Shown: piece after piece, positions 1-5,611 of the stretch | How positions within the stretch are numbered: the stretch's first letter is position 1 | How the letters are laid out: the number at the start of each line of letters is the position of its first letter | NCBI GenBank assembly: GCA_964590005.1 | Contig: CAZPVJ010000097.1 | Span: 1-5,611 of the forward strand | Length of the DNA stretch: 5,611 nucleotides | Source: CALJFL01 sp964590005 | GTDB lineage: Bacteria; Pseudomonadota; Gammaproteobacteria; Pseudomonadales; Halieaceae | Direction of reading: 5' to 3' | Notes under the pieces: model-generated | Told to the model about the DNA's origin: nothing | Seen by the model: only the letters and a program-made list of their open reading frames with translations | Databases searched by the model: none | Position numbers and translations under genes: made by a program

Positions 1-32
1 GTGATGATGCCGTTCTGGTAAAAATCGCCCAT
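1..32 (-). CDS. Glucosyl-3-phosphoglycerate synthase-like glycosyltransferase, N-terminal fragment
   Basis: Only the first ten codons plus two bases of the next are inside the window. Reading leftward from an ATG at 32-30 they give MGDFYQNGIIT. I recognise this, from memory, as the typical start of family 2-like glycosyltransferases of marine gammaproteobacteria annotated as glucosyl-3-phosphoglycerate synthase (GpgS). Those enzymes transfer glucose from an NDP-sugar to 3-phosphoglycerate in the cytoplasm. The context agrees: it starts 12 bases after the stop of a phosphatase from the family that acts on the product of such a synthase, and a GAGAGAG purine run sits about six bases before the ATG. 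Mannosyl-3-phosphoglycerate synthase is the main alternative. Eleven residues cannot settle the sugar, and the gene body lies beyond the left edge. Confidence 0.62.
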   Translation of the reverse strand, partial: MGDFYQNGII

Positions 33-38
33 GCCTTA

Positions 39-45
39 CTCTCTC
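39..45 (-). promoter_or_regulatory. Ribosome binding site of the truncated glycosyltransferase gene
   Basis: On the minus strand GAGAGAG lies six bases before the ATG at 32-30, in the 12-base gap after the phosphatase stop codon and overlapping that stop (TAG at 47-45). It is a modest Shine-Dalgarno. A second match, AAGG at 37-34, is too close to the ATG to be the main site. The spacing supports the ATG as a genuine start, translated in the same transcript as the two genes before it. Confidence 0.5.
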
Positions 46-881
46 TACTCTCTATGATTTGTCGCAGACAGCCATTGGGAAACACCCTCTGCCCAACCCA
101 CCGGCCCTAAGCCCTGGCTGCGAATCACATGCTCTTCCCGGTCCAGTTGCGGAAAATCATGCACCGGGGAACGAATCAGCAGCGCTGTCTGGGCGGTTTC
201 CAGCATTGGCCTGTCATTGGGGCCATCGCCGATAGCCAGGTCGCTCACCGGGCCGCCTGCCGCCTGACGGTAACACGCTCTCAGCCATTGAAGTGCCGTC
301 CCTTTATCAGCCGGCCCCGCCACCGACAAGAAACGACCGCCGCGTGTGACGGTGGCTCCCTTCGCCGCCAGGCACTCTATAAAACGAGTCTCCTCGTCGG
401 TTCCTGCCAGCCAACGCACCGGTTCACTGTACTCCCGCTGACTGGCCCTTTCCGCCGCCGCCCGCGACAGACCTGTCATGGCCACGATACCGTCAACCCC
501 GGCCTCGGCAAAGGACTCGAAATCGTCGGGAAAATCCTGCTTGAGCGCTTGCAACGCGGCGAGCCAATGCGTCCGTGGCGGCGCCATTTCCCAGACCCAG
601 AAGCCGTCGCGCTGGGTAGTTTCGGCGGGTTGCTGGGCGAAATACTGCAAGGGAATGAAAACCGCCGCGCCGTTTTCGACGATAAAGGGGTGGCGATTAG
701 CAAGCTCCTCGCGTAAAGCCAGCATCTCCGCGCGGGTTTTACTGGAAACCAGAATCAGAGGCACGCCTTCGCGCTCAAGGGCTGTCACCTGGGGCAGCGC
801 CTCCTTGTAGCTGTAGCTGTGATGATCCAGCAAGGAACCATCGAGGTCACTGAACACCAGGCGGGTTGCGACAGCGCTCAT
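45..881 (-). CDS. HAD-superfamily mannosyl/glucosyl-3-phosphoglycerate phosphatase (MpgP/YedP type)
   Basis: This 278-residue cytoplasmic phosphatase is predicted to remove phosphate from a glycosyl-3-phosphoglycerate and release the solute glucosylglycerate or mannosylglycerate. All four HAD motifs are visible. Motif I is FSDLDGSLLD, with nucleophile Asp12 and acid/base Asp14. Motif II is LILVSSKTR around Ser46-Ser47. Motif III Lys193 lies in ADKGTAL, and motif IV is IGDGPNDRPML with Asp219 and Asp223. FIVENGAAVFIP (66-77) and TRGGRFLSVAG (179-189) are typical of the MPGP branch, with the class IIB cap between motifs II and III. Length matches the family (about 270 residues). The ATG overlaps the kinase stop as ATGA, so translation is probably coupled. 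Characterised MpgP enzymes can accept both the mannosyl and the glucosyl substrate, so the substrate is inferred from the neighbours. The alternative is the YedP-like branch of unclear substrate. Confidence 0.88.
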   Translation of the reverse strand: MSAVATRLVFSDLDGSLLDHHSYSYKEALPQVTALEREGVPLILVSSKTRAEMLALREELANRHPFIVENGAAVFIPLQYFAQQPAETTQRDGFWVWEMAPPRTHWLAALQALKQDFPDDFESFAEAGVDGIVAMTGLSRAAAERASQREYSEPVRWLAGTDEETRFIECLAAKGATVTRGGRFLSVAGPADKGTALQWLRACYRQAAGGPVSDLAIGDGPNDRPMLETAQTALLIRSPVHDFPQLDREEHVIRSQGLGPVGWAEGVSQWLSATNHRE

Positions 882-1804
882 AGAGCCACCCCCGCTTGCC
901 AGCGATGACTGTAAGCGCGGACATGCCGCTGGTGGTCGAGGCTATACAGGTGATTAACCTTGTCCGGCAGCAGCGCGAGGCACTGTCGCGTATAGCGCTC
1001 GTAATGCGCGATAAAACGCGTCAGTGTCTCTTCATCCATCAAGGCGGCGGCTTTTTCGGGTGATAACGTGGCGGCCAGTTTTTGTTCCTGCTCCTGACGC
1101 CATTCGAAAACGCATTCAAAGGCCGGGGCCCGCAACATAATCCACTCATCGACCAGGTCGTAAAGTGGCAGGAACTCGTTTGCCACAGCTTGGTTGCAGT
1201 AACTGCGCCAGTTGCCGTCGGGGTCCTCAAAGCGCTCGAGGTCATTGACTGGCGTTGCCAGGGCGTCGGCGGGCTCGGGCTGCACACCAATGCACCACCC
1301 TTCCAGTAACACTACCTGTACAGGCGAGGTAAGCTTGTCCCACGCGCCGGCCGGTTTACGATCGTCAATAGCCTTGTCAAAACGCGGAATGGCCAGTTGC
1401 TCGCCGTTGAGCAACTGCACGAGGGTCTCGCGCAGTAATCCCAGATCATGGGTTCCCGGGACACCGCGCGTGCGCAGCAGCGGGTGAACCTGCACTGCCA
1501 GTTCCTCACGCTCTGCACGGGTCAGGTAAAAGTCATCGAGTGACAGCGCTATGGCTGCAACGCCATGGTCTTCGGCCAGGGCGCAGCAAAGATAGTCGGC
1601 CACCGTGGTCTTACCGGAGCCCTGGCAGCCATTAATCGCTACCAGGATAGGGCGGTCTGCACCTTTTTGGTGCTTTGCCAGCGAGCGAGCCAGGGGGCCG
1701 AACCATTCCAGTGCAGTGCTGAGATAAGCGCTACCCAGGCCATGCCTGCGCAGCAACGCTGCCTGCCATTCGGGAATGCGTGATGAGTGTGAATCGAGCG
1801 TCAC
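878..1804 (-). CDS. D-glycerate 3-kinase-like P-loop kinase (plant GLYK / COG4240 type)
   Basis: This 308-residue cytoplasmic kinase is predicted to phosphorylate D-glycerate to 3-phosphoglycerate with ATP. A Walker A loop, GCQGSGKTT (59-67, Lys65), follows a hydrophobic beta strand (ILVAING). Next come SLDDFYLTRAER (88-99), HPLLRTRGVPGTHD (107-120), RFDKAIDDR (141-149) and LLEGWCIG (166-173). This order is typical of the plant glycerate kinase/yeast Tda10 branch of the phosphoribulokinase-uridine kinase fold. It is unrelated to the bacterial GarK and GckA glycerate kinases. The start is GTG: an in-frame TAG lies one codon upstream, there is no early ATG, and AGGTAG sits just before it. The stop overlaps the phosphatase start by four bases. 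Next to a glycosyl-3-phosphoglycerate phosphatase and a likely synthase, it would supply the synthase acceptor or recycle glycerate when the solute is broken down. Membership of the kinase family is clear. The exact substrate is inferred from family and context. Confidence 0.86.
   Translation of the reverse strand: MTLDSHSSRIPEWQAALLRRHGLGSAYLSTALEWFGPLARSLAKHQKGADRPILVAINGCQGSGKTTVADYLCCALAEDHGVAAIALSLDDFYLTRAEREELAVQVHPLLRTRGVPGTHDLGLLRETLVQLLNGEQLAIPRFDKAIDDRKPAGAWDKLTSPVQVVLLEGWCIGVQPEPADALATPVNDLERFEDPDGNWRSYCNQAVANEFLPLYDLVDEWIMLRAPAFECVFEWRQEQEQKLAATLSPEKAAALMDEETLTRFIAHYERYTRQCLALLPDKVNHLYSLDHQRHVRAYSHRWQAGVAL
886..893 (-). promoter_or_regulatory. Ribosome binding site of the phosphatase gene, inside the kinase 3' end
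   Basis: GGGGGTGG lies four bases before the phosphatase ATG at 881-879, within the last codons of the kinase gene. With the ATGA stop/start overlap (881-878) it suggests that ribosomes finishing the kinase reinitiate on the phosphatase, keeping the two proteins in step. Confidence 0.5.
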
Positions 1805-1807
1805 AAG

Positions 1808-1813
1808 CTACCT
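1808..1813 (-). promoter_or_regulatory. Ribosome binding site that fixes the GTG start of the kinase gene
   Basis: AGGTAG ends three bases before the GTG at 1804-1802 (the AGG core is six bases away). The TAG inside it is an in-frame stop for the kinase frame, so translation cannot begin further upstream. The GTG is therefore the first usable start. Confidence 0.65.
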
Positions 1814-1838
1814 GTTATTGTCTCGCTGCGCCGGATAC

Positions 1839-1854
1839 AGCATGTTCCGTGCCA
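1839..1854 (-). promoter_or_regulatory. Putative sigma-54 (RpoN) -24/-12 promoter for the kinase-phosphatase-glycosyltransferase operon
   Basis: On the minus strand this reads TGGCACGGAACATGCT. The sigma-54 consensus is TGGCACG-N4-TTGCW. All seven -24 bases match, four of five -12 bases match (ATGCT for TTGCT), and the invariant GG and GC have the required ten-base separation. The base before it is T, which fits the consensus pyrimidine. Transcription would begin about 12 bases after the -12 GC, near 1828. That leaves a leader of about 24 bases containing the kinase ribosome binding site. It lies in the only gap between the aceF stop and the kinase start. I saw no convincing sigma-70 pair there. 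This is a motif match only: sigma-54 promoters also need an enhancer-binding activator, and the operon might instead be read through from aceEF. Confidence 0.5.
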
Positions 1855-1859
1855 ACGAG

Positions 1860-1872
1860 CACCAAAATGGTG
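1860..1872. promoter_or_regulatory. Putative NtrC-like operator (CACCA-N3-TGGTG palindrome)
   Basis: The + strand reads GCACCAAAATGGTG at 1859-1872, a perfect five-base inverted repeat around AAA. The strong NtrC sites upstream of E. coli glnA have the form TGCACCAACATGGTGC, so nearly every core position agrees, with a mismatch at each outer edge. It is centred about 13 bases upstream of the -24 GG, or roughly 38 bases before the predicted transcription start. That is closer than classic NtrC enhancers, but glnA also has weaker promoter-proximal NtrC sites near -45. In RNA the same bases could form a five-pair hairpin with a three-base loop. No U-run follows, so a terminator is unlikely. Confidence 0.4.
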
Positions 1873-1887
1873 AGCCTGAAAGCCCGC

Positions 1888-3540
1888 TCAGAGACTCAGG
1901 CGGCGAACATCACTCAATAAGCTCACCAACTGGGCAAAGAAACGCCCGCCATCGCCCCCGTTGATAACGCGGTGATCGTAAGACAAGGCCAGCGGCAAAA
2001 CCTTTCTTGGCTGAAAGCTCTCCCCGTCCCAGACGGGCCGCATCTCGGCACGTGACACGCCAAGGATACCTACTTCCGGGGTGTTTACGATGGGAGTGAA
2101 GCCCTTGCCACCAATATTGCCAAGACTGGAAACGGTAAAACAGCCACCCTGCATATCCGCGGGTTGTAGCTTCCTGTCACGGGCTTTGGTGGCCAGCTCA
2201 ATCACCTCTTCAGCCAGCTCCCAAAGCGACTTCTGGTCAACGTCGCGGATTACCGGCACTACCAGACCCGCAGGGGTGTCGACCGCCATACCGATATGGA
2301 TGTAATTTTTGAAGACCAGTTGCTCGCCCCCTGCTGCCAGGGATGCATTGAACTTCGGGTTATCGCGCAGGGCGACCGCACAAGCCTTGATGATAAAGGG
2401 CATCGGCGTCAATTTGGTGCCTCGCGCCTCAGCCTCGGTTTTCAGGCTGGCGCGAAACGTCTCCAGGTCGGTGATATCGGCATCATCAAACTGGGTGACG
2501 TGAGGCACATTCAACCAGCTGCGTTGCATGTTGGACGCTGTCAGCTTATCCAGCTTACTGCGATCAGTGACCTCAACCTCGCCGAAGCGGGAGAAGTCGA
2601 TGTCAGGTACCGAGGGCAGCACTCCACCCGCTGTGGCAGTCGATGCACTCGCAGTGCCCAGGGCCTTGCGCGAGTAGGCGTGCAAGTCCTCTTTAACGAT
2701 ACGACCGCGCGGGCCCGACCCGGTCACCTGGGCAAGATCAACACCAAACTCCCTGGCCAGCTTTCGAACTGCTGGCCCGGCATAAATCGAAGCGGCGGTC
2801 TCCGGCGGTACCGCTGCCGATACGGGCTCTGGTGGCGCACTGATAACCGGGGGCTCCGGTTGAGACTGTGATTCTGGTTCTTTTTCGGGGGCGGCCGCGG
2901 CTGGCGATGGAGCAGGGGCAGGCGCCACCCTTTCAGTGGGCTGCATCTCAAGCAGGGCATCACCCTCCTTCACCTGCTGCCCTTCGCTAACCAGTAACTT
3001 CAGGATACGGCCGGCCGTTGGTGCCGGCACTTCCATAGACGCCTTGTCAGACTCCAGCGCAACCAGTGAATCACCCTCGCCAACCACGTCACCCGCTTTG
3101 ACCGTCAGCTCGATCAGGTCGACAGCTTCGTCGGTGCCGATGTCGGGTACGACAACGATCAACGGTTCGACCTCAGCCGCTGATGCCTGCTCGGCAGGCG
3201 CAGGGTCAGCAGAGGGCTCTTCATCTGCGGTGACTTCTACCGGTTCCGGCTCTGCCTGATTGGACTCAGGTTCTGCAGTGTCGGCTTCGGCGACCACCGC
3301 CTCTGCGGTTTCCAGGACCAGGATTGCCGCCCCTTCGGATAGCTGGTCGCCCTCTTTCACCAGCAACTCGACAACGGTGCCGGCGGCACTGGCGGGAATC
3401 TCCATGGACGCCTTGTCAGATTCAAGAACAAGAAGCGATTGTTCCGCCTCGACCTGGTCGCCCACAGCGACCAGCAGTTCTACGACTTCCGCGTCTTCGG
3501 CTCCGCCTATATCGGGAACGGTTAACTGTTGCTTTGCCAC
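1888..3540 (-). CDS. aceF: Pyruvate dehydrogenase E2, dihydrolipoamide acetyltransferase
   Basis: This 550-residue E2 core subunit passes the acetyl group from E1 to CoA through swinging lipoyl arms. Lipoyl domain 1 spans about residues 3-77, with the lipoylated Lys43 in ESDKASMEIP. An acidic Pro/Ala/Glu linker (about 80-125) leads to lipoyl domain 2 (about 127-200, Lys166 in ESDKASMEVP). A second Pro/Ala/Glu linker (201-250) leads to the peripheral subunit-binding domain (about 252-289, IYAGPAVRKLAREFGVDL). The catalytic domain (about 310-550) carries Ser471-Ser472 in FTVSSLGNIGG and SYDHRVINGGD with catalytic His523. Asn527 replaces the Asp of E. coli; this is also the case in Azotobacter E2 and is not a defect. 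Two lipoyl domains and about 550 residues match Pseudomonas AceF, against three domains in E. coli. It starts at GTG, 42 bases after aceE, behind AGGAAGG. No E3 gene follows. Confidence 0.97.
   Translation of the reverse strand: MAKQQLTVPDIGGAEDAEVVELLVAVGDQVEAEQSLLVLESDKASMEIPASAAGTVVELLVKEGDQLSEGAAILVLETAEAVVAEADTAEPESNQAEPEPVEVTADEEPSADPAPAEQASAAEVEPLIVVVPDIGTDEAVDLIELTVKAGDVVGEGDSLVALESDKASMEVPAPTAGRILKLLVSEGQQVKEGDALLEMQPTERVAPAPAPSPAAAAPEKEPESQSQPEPPVISAPPEPVSAAVPPETAASIYAGPAVRKLAREFGVDLAQVTGSGPRGRIVKEDLHAYSRKALGTASASTATAGGVLPSVPDIDFSRFGEVEVTDRSKLDKLTASNMQRSWLNVPHVTQFDDADITDLETFRASLKTEAEARGTKLTPMPFIIKACAVALRDNPKFNASLAAGGEQLVFKNYIHIGMAVDTPAGLVVPVIRDVDQKSLWELAEEVIELATKARDRKLQPADMQGGCFTVSSLGNIGGKGFTPIVNTPEVGILGVSRAEMRPVWDGESFQPRKVLPLALSYDHRVINGGDGGRFFAQLVSLLSDVRRLSL
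3032..3423. repeat. Near-identical 23-base copies encoding the two lipoylation sites of aceF
   Basis: The 23 bases at 3032-3054 and at 3401-3423 differ at only two positions. On the minus strand both encode ESDKASME, the turn around the modified lysines Lys166 and Lys43. The rest of the two lipoyl domains has diverged considerably at the DNA level, so this is the conserved core of an internal domain duplication and not a mobile repeat. The interval given covers both copies and the sequence between them. Confidence 0.7.
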
Positions 3541-3550
3541 GCTGTTATTA

Positions 3551-3557
3551 CCTTCCT
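3551..3557 (-). promoter_or_regulatory. Ribosome binding site that supports the GTG start of aceF
   Basis: AGGAAGG lies ten bases before the GTG at 3540-3538, in the 42-base gap after aceE. The spacing is slightly long but usable. The protein then begins MAKQQLTVPDIG, the normal start of an E2 lipoyl domain, with no ATG nearby that would fit the family better. I see no promoter or terminator hairpin in the gap, so aceE and aceF are probably co-transcribed. Confidence 0.7.
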
Positions 3558-3582
3558 GTGAAATTGATCGCCATCATTGGCT

Positions 3583-5611
3583 TCAGATTGATACCGGATC
3601 CACTTTGTCGGCGGGTATTTCCAGCGCCCTGTGTGCACGGGTTACCACATCCCGCTCGATAGCCCCGTCATCAGCCAGCGCCTTGAGCGCCGCCAGGACC
3701 ACGTATTCCCGACTGACTTCGAAAAATTTGCGCAATTTTTCGCGGGTATCGCTGCGACCATAACCATCGGTGCCCAGCGTCACATAGCGACGCGGAATGA
3801 ACTCGCGAATCTGGTCACTATAGATTTTGATGTAATCCGTGGCCGCCACCACAGGACCCGCGGTGTCCTGCAACTGCTGGGTTACGTAGGGAACGCGGGG
3901 GGTCTCCTGCGGGTGCAACAAATTCCAGCGCTCTACCGCCTTGCCCTCGCGTTGCAGCTCGTTAATGCTGGTCAGGCTCCAGACATCAGCGCCGACACCG
4001 TAATCCTGTTCGAGAATCTGTGCAGCCGCTTCCACTTCTCGCAAGATCGTGCCCGAGCCCATAAGCTGCACCCGCTTGCCGGCGTCCAGGGACGACTGAC
4101 GCAACCGGTACATGCCCTTGATAATCCCTGCTTCAGCACCCTCAGGCATTTCAGGCTGGGTATAGTTTTCATTCATCGTGGTGATGTAATAAAACTTGTT
4201 CTCACCCTGGCCGTACATGCGTCGCAGGCCATCCTGGATAATCACCGCCAATTCATAGGCGTAGGTTGGGTCGTAACTGACACAGTTGGGGATTGTGCCC
4301 GCCTGCACGTGACTGTGCCCATCCTGGTGTTGCAATCCTTCACCGTTGAGCGTGGTGCGGCCGGCCGTGGCGCCAATCAGGAAACCCCGTGCCTGTGAAT
4401 CGCCCGCGGCCCAGGCCAGGTCACCGATACGCTGAAAACCGAACATCGAATAGTAGATATAGAACGGCACCATCGAGTAACCACTGGTGCTATAAGACGT
4501 CGCCGCCGCCAGCCACGCGGAAAAGGCGCCGGCCTCGTTGATTCCTTCCTCGAGGATTTGCCCCTGCTTGTCCTCTTTGTAAAACATGATCTGGCCGGCA
4601 TCGTGCGGCGTGTATTTCTGGCCGGCGGAAGAATAGATACCCAATTGCCGAAACATACCTTCCATGCCGAAGGTGCGCGCTTCATCGGGCACTATGGGCA
4701 CCACCCGCTCACCGACTGCCTTGTCTTTTACCAGGCTGGAGAGCAGCCGCACAAAGGCCATGGTGGTCGATATCTCACGCTTGCCACTGCCTTTCAACTG
4801 GCTGGAAAACGCTTCCAGGTCAGGTGTATCGAGCCGTTCAAGTTCGCTGCGCCGCGTTGGTATTGCACCACCCAGTTCCTCACGGCGCTGCTTCATATAA
4901 CGCATCTCCGGACTGTCAGACGGCGGCCGGTAGTAGGGCACCTCCTCCAGCTCGGTGTCACTGATGGGGATCGCGAAACGATCGCGGAACGCCTTCAGGC
5001 TGTCCATGTCGAGCTTCTTGAGCGAGTGCGTTTCGTTGTTGGCCTCTCCCGCCTCTCCGGTACCGTAGCCCTTCACGGTCATCGCCAGCACCACGGTGGG
5101 TCGCTCGCCCTGCTCCACTGCCGCCGCATAAGCGGCATAGACTTTATAGGGGTCATGGCCACCCCGGTTCAGGTACATGATGTCGTCATCCGACAGGTCT
5201 TTCACCAGTTCGGCGCTCTCGGGATACTTGCCGAAGAAGTGCTCACGGGTATAAGCACCGCCGTTGTATTTGTAGTTCTGCAACTCCCCGTCACAAACCT
5301 CGTCCATGCGCTGTTGCAGCATCCCGCTTTCATCTTTTTCCAGCAGAGGATCCCACTTGCGACCCCAGATAACCTTCAGTACGTCCCAGCCAGCACCGCG
5401 GAAAACACCTTCCAGTTCCTGGATAATCTTGCCGTTACCACGCACCGGTCCGTCAAGCCGCCGCAGATTGCAGTTGACGACAAAAATCAGGTTGCCGAGG
5501 CGCTCGCGGCCCGCCAGGGAAATGGCGCCCAGTGACTCGGGCTCGTCACACTCGCCGTCGCCCATGAAACACCAGACATTGCGGTCGCCGTGCTGTAGCA
5601 GACCACGATCC
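3583..5611 (-). CDS. aceE: Pyruvate dehydrogenase E1 component (homodimeric type), N-terminus cut by the window edge
   Basis: E1 decarboxylates pyruvate on thiamine diphosphate and acetylates the lipoyl groups of E2. The frame is open to the right edge (DRGLLQHGDRNVWCFMGDG...), so 675 complete codons of an enzyme of about 885 residues are present. By alignment from memory with E. coli AceE the window begins near residue 213. The cofactor motif GDGECDEPES to NCNLRRLDGP is at about 5562-5445. Counting from the internal Met at 5565, the residues equivalent to E. coli His407, Glu522, Glu571 and His640 are His180 (NETHSLKK), Glu295 (PDEARTFGMEG), Glu344 (GINEAG) and His413 (GLQHQDGHSH), all at a constant offset of 227. 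The active site therefore looks intact. The protein ends ADKVDPVSI, like the E. coli C-terminus. The true start, promoter and any regulator such as pdhR lie outside the window. Confidence 0.97.
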   Translation of the reverse strand, partial: DRGLLQHGDRNVWCFMGDGECDEPESLGAISLAGRERLGNLIFVVNCNLRRLDGPVRGNGKIIQELEGVFRGAGWDVLKVIWGRKWDPLLEKDESGMLQQRMDEVCDGELQNYKYNGGAYTREHFFGKYPESAELVKDLSDDDIMYLNRGGHDPYKVYAAYAAAVEQGERPTVVLAMTVKGYGTGEAGEANNETHSLKKLDMDSLKAFRDRFAIPISDTELEEVPYYRPPSDSPEMRYMKQRREELGGAIPTRRSELERLDTPDLEAFSSQLKGSGKREISTTMAFVRLLSSLVKDKAVGERVVPIVPDEARTFGMEGMFRQLGIYSSAGQKYTPHDAGQIMFYKEDKQGQILEEGINEAGAFSAWLAAATSYSTSGYSMVPFYIYYSMFGFQRIGDLAWAAGDSQARGFLIGATAGRTTLNGEGLQHQDGHSHVQAGTIPNCVSYDPTYAYELAVIIQDGLRRMYGQGENKFYYITTMNENYTQPEMPEGAEAGIIKGMYRLRQSSLDAGKRVQLMGSGTILREVEAAAQILEQDYGVGADVWSLTSINELQREGKAVERWNLLHPQETPRVPYVTQQLQDTAGPVVAATDYIKIYSDQIREFIPRRYVTLGTDGYGRSDTREKLRKFFEVSREYVVLAALKALADDGAIERDVVTRAHRALEIPADKVDPVSI

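Noticed and set aside
129..716. Plus-strand open frame of 195 codons opposite the phosphatase gene
   Set aside because: The opposite strand carries all four HAD motifs in order, so this frame is a by-product of codon bias.
1860..1872. Hairpin as an intrinsic terminator of aceF
   Set aside because: The stem is only five pairs and is followed by CTCGTTGG on the transcribed-sense strand, not a U-run. An operator reading fits better.
2500..2560. Asn527 in place of the catalytic Asp of E. coli E2 considered as an inactivating change
   Set aside because: Azotobacter-type E2 enzymes naturally have Asn at this place and are active. The codon itself lies near 1960-1962, and nothing else in the protein suggests decay.
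3007..3018. GC palindromes such as ACGGCCGGCCGT (also near 4360 and a GCGGCCGC near 2891)
   Set aside because: They lie inside coding sequence and follow from Ala, Gly and Arg codons in GC-rich DNA. They show no regular spacing or other sign of function.
3631..4398. Plus-strand open frame of 255 codons opposite the aceE 3' half
   Set aside because: Antisense shadow of aceE; no family resemblance is visible in the translation.
4558..5535. Long plus-strand open frame of 325 codons opposite aceE
   Set aside because: It is the shadow of a strongly conserved enzyme gene in GC-rich DNA. It has no recognisable domain, and the opposite strand encodes an intact E1 active site.

Overview
The window reads as the chromosome of a gammaproteobacterium, probably a marine or salt-tolerant one. 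The evidence is an E. coli-type homodimeric pyruvate dehydrogenase E1 (aceE), a two-lipoyl-domain E2 (aceF) of the Pseudomonas/Azotobacter kind, moderately high GC, and the start of a compatible-solute gene cluster. All genes lie on the minus strand, so transcription runs from the high coordinates to the low ones. Coding density is very high, and I see no RNA genes, mobile elements or CRISPR. No gene-free stretch reaches 300 bases.

From right to left, the first block is the pyruvate dehydrogenase operon. aceE (3583-5611, N-terminus cut off by the window edge) is followed after 42 bases by aceF (1888-3540, GTG start). Together they encode the E1 and E2 subunits that turn pyruvate into acetyl-CoA. 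No E3 (lpd) gene follows.

The second block starts after an 83-base gap (1805-1887). It holds a D-glycerate 3-kinase-like P-loop kinase (878-1804, GTG start), a HAD phosphatase of the mannosyl/glucosyl-3-phosphoglycerate phosphatase family (45-881, sharing an ATGA overlap with the kinase), and the first 11 codons of a protein starting MGDFYQNGIIT (1-32). I read that protein as a glucosyl-3-phosphoglycerate synthase-like glycosyltransferase. The three would form a glucosylglycerate (or mannosylglycerate) module: the kinase makes 3-phosphoglycerate from glycerate, the synthase adds the sugar, and the phosphatase releases the solute.

The most interesting feature is the 83-base gap. On the coding strand it carries a near-consensus sigma-54 (-24/-12) promoter (TGGCACG-N4-ATGCT, correct GG-to-GC spacing), about 24 bases of leader before the kinase GTG, and just upstream a CACCA-AAA-TGGTG palindrome that closely resembles an NtrC operator. 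If real, this would put an organic-solute cluster under nitrogen control. That fits the known accumulation of glucosylglycerate under combined salt stress and nitrogen limitation in several bacteria. The promoter and operator are inferences from short motifs and are not proven.
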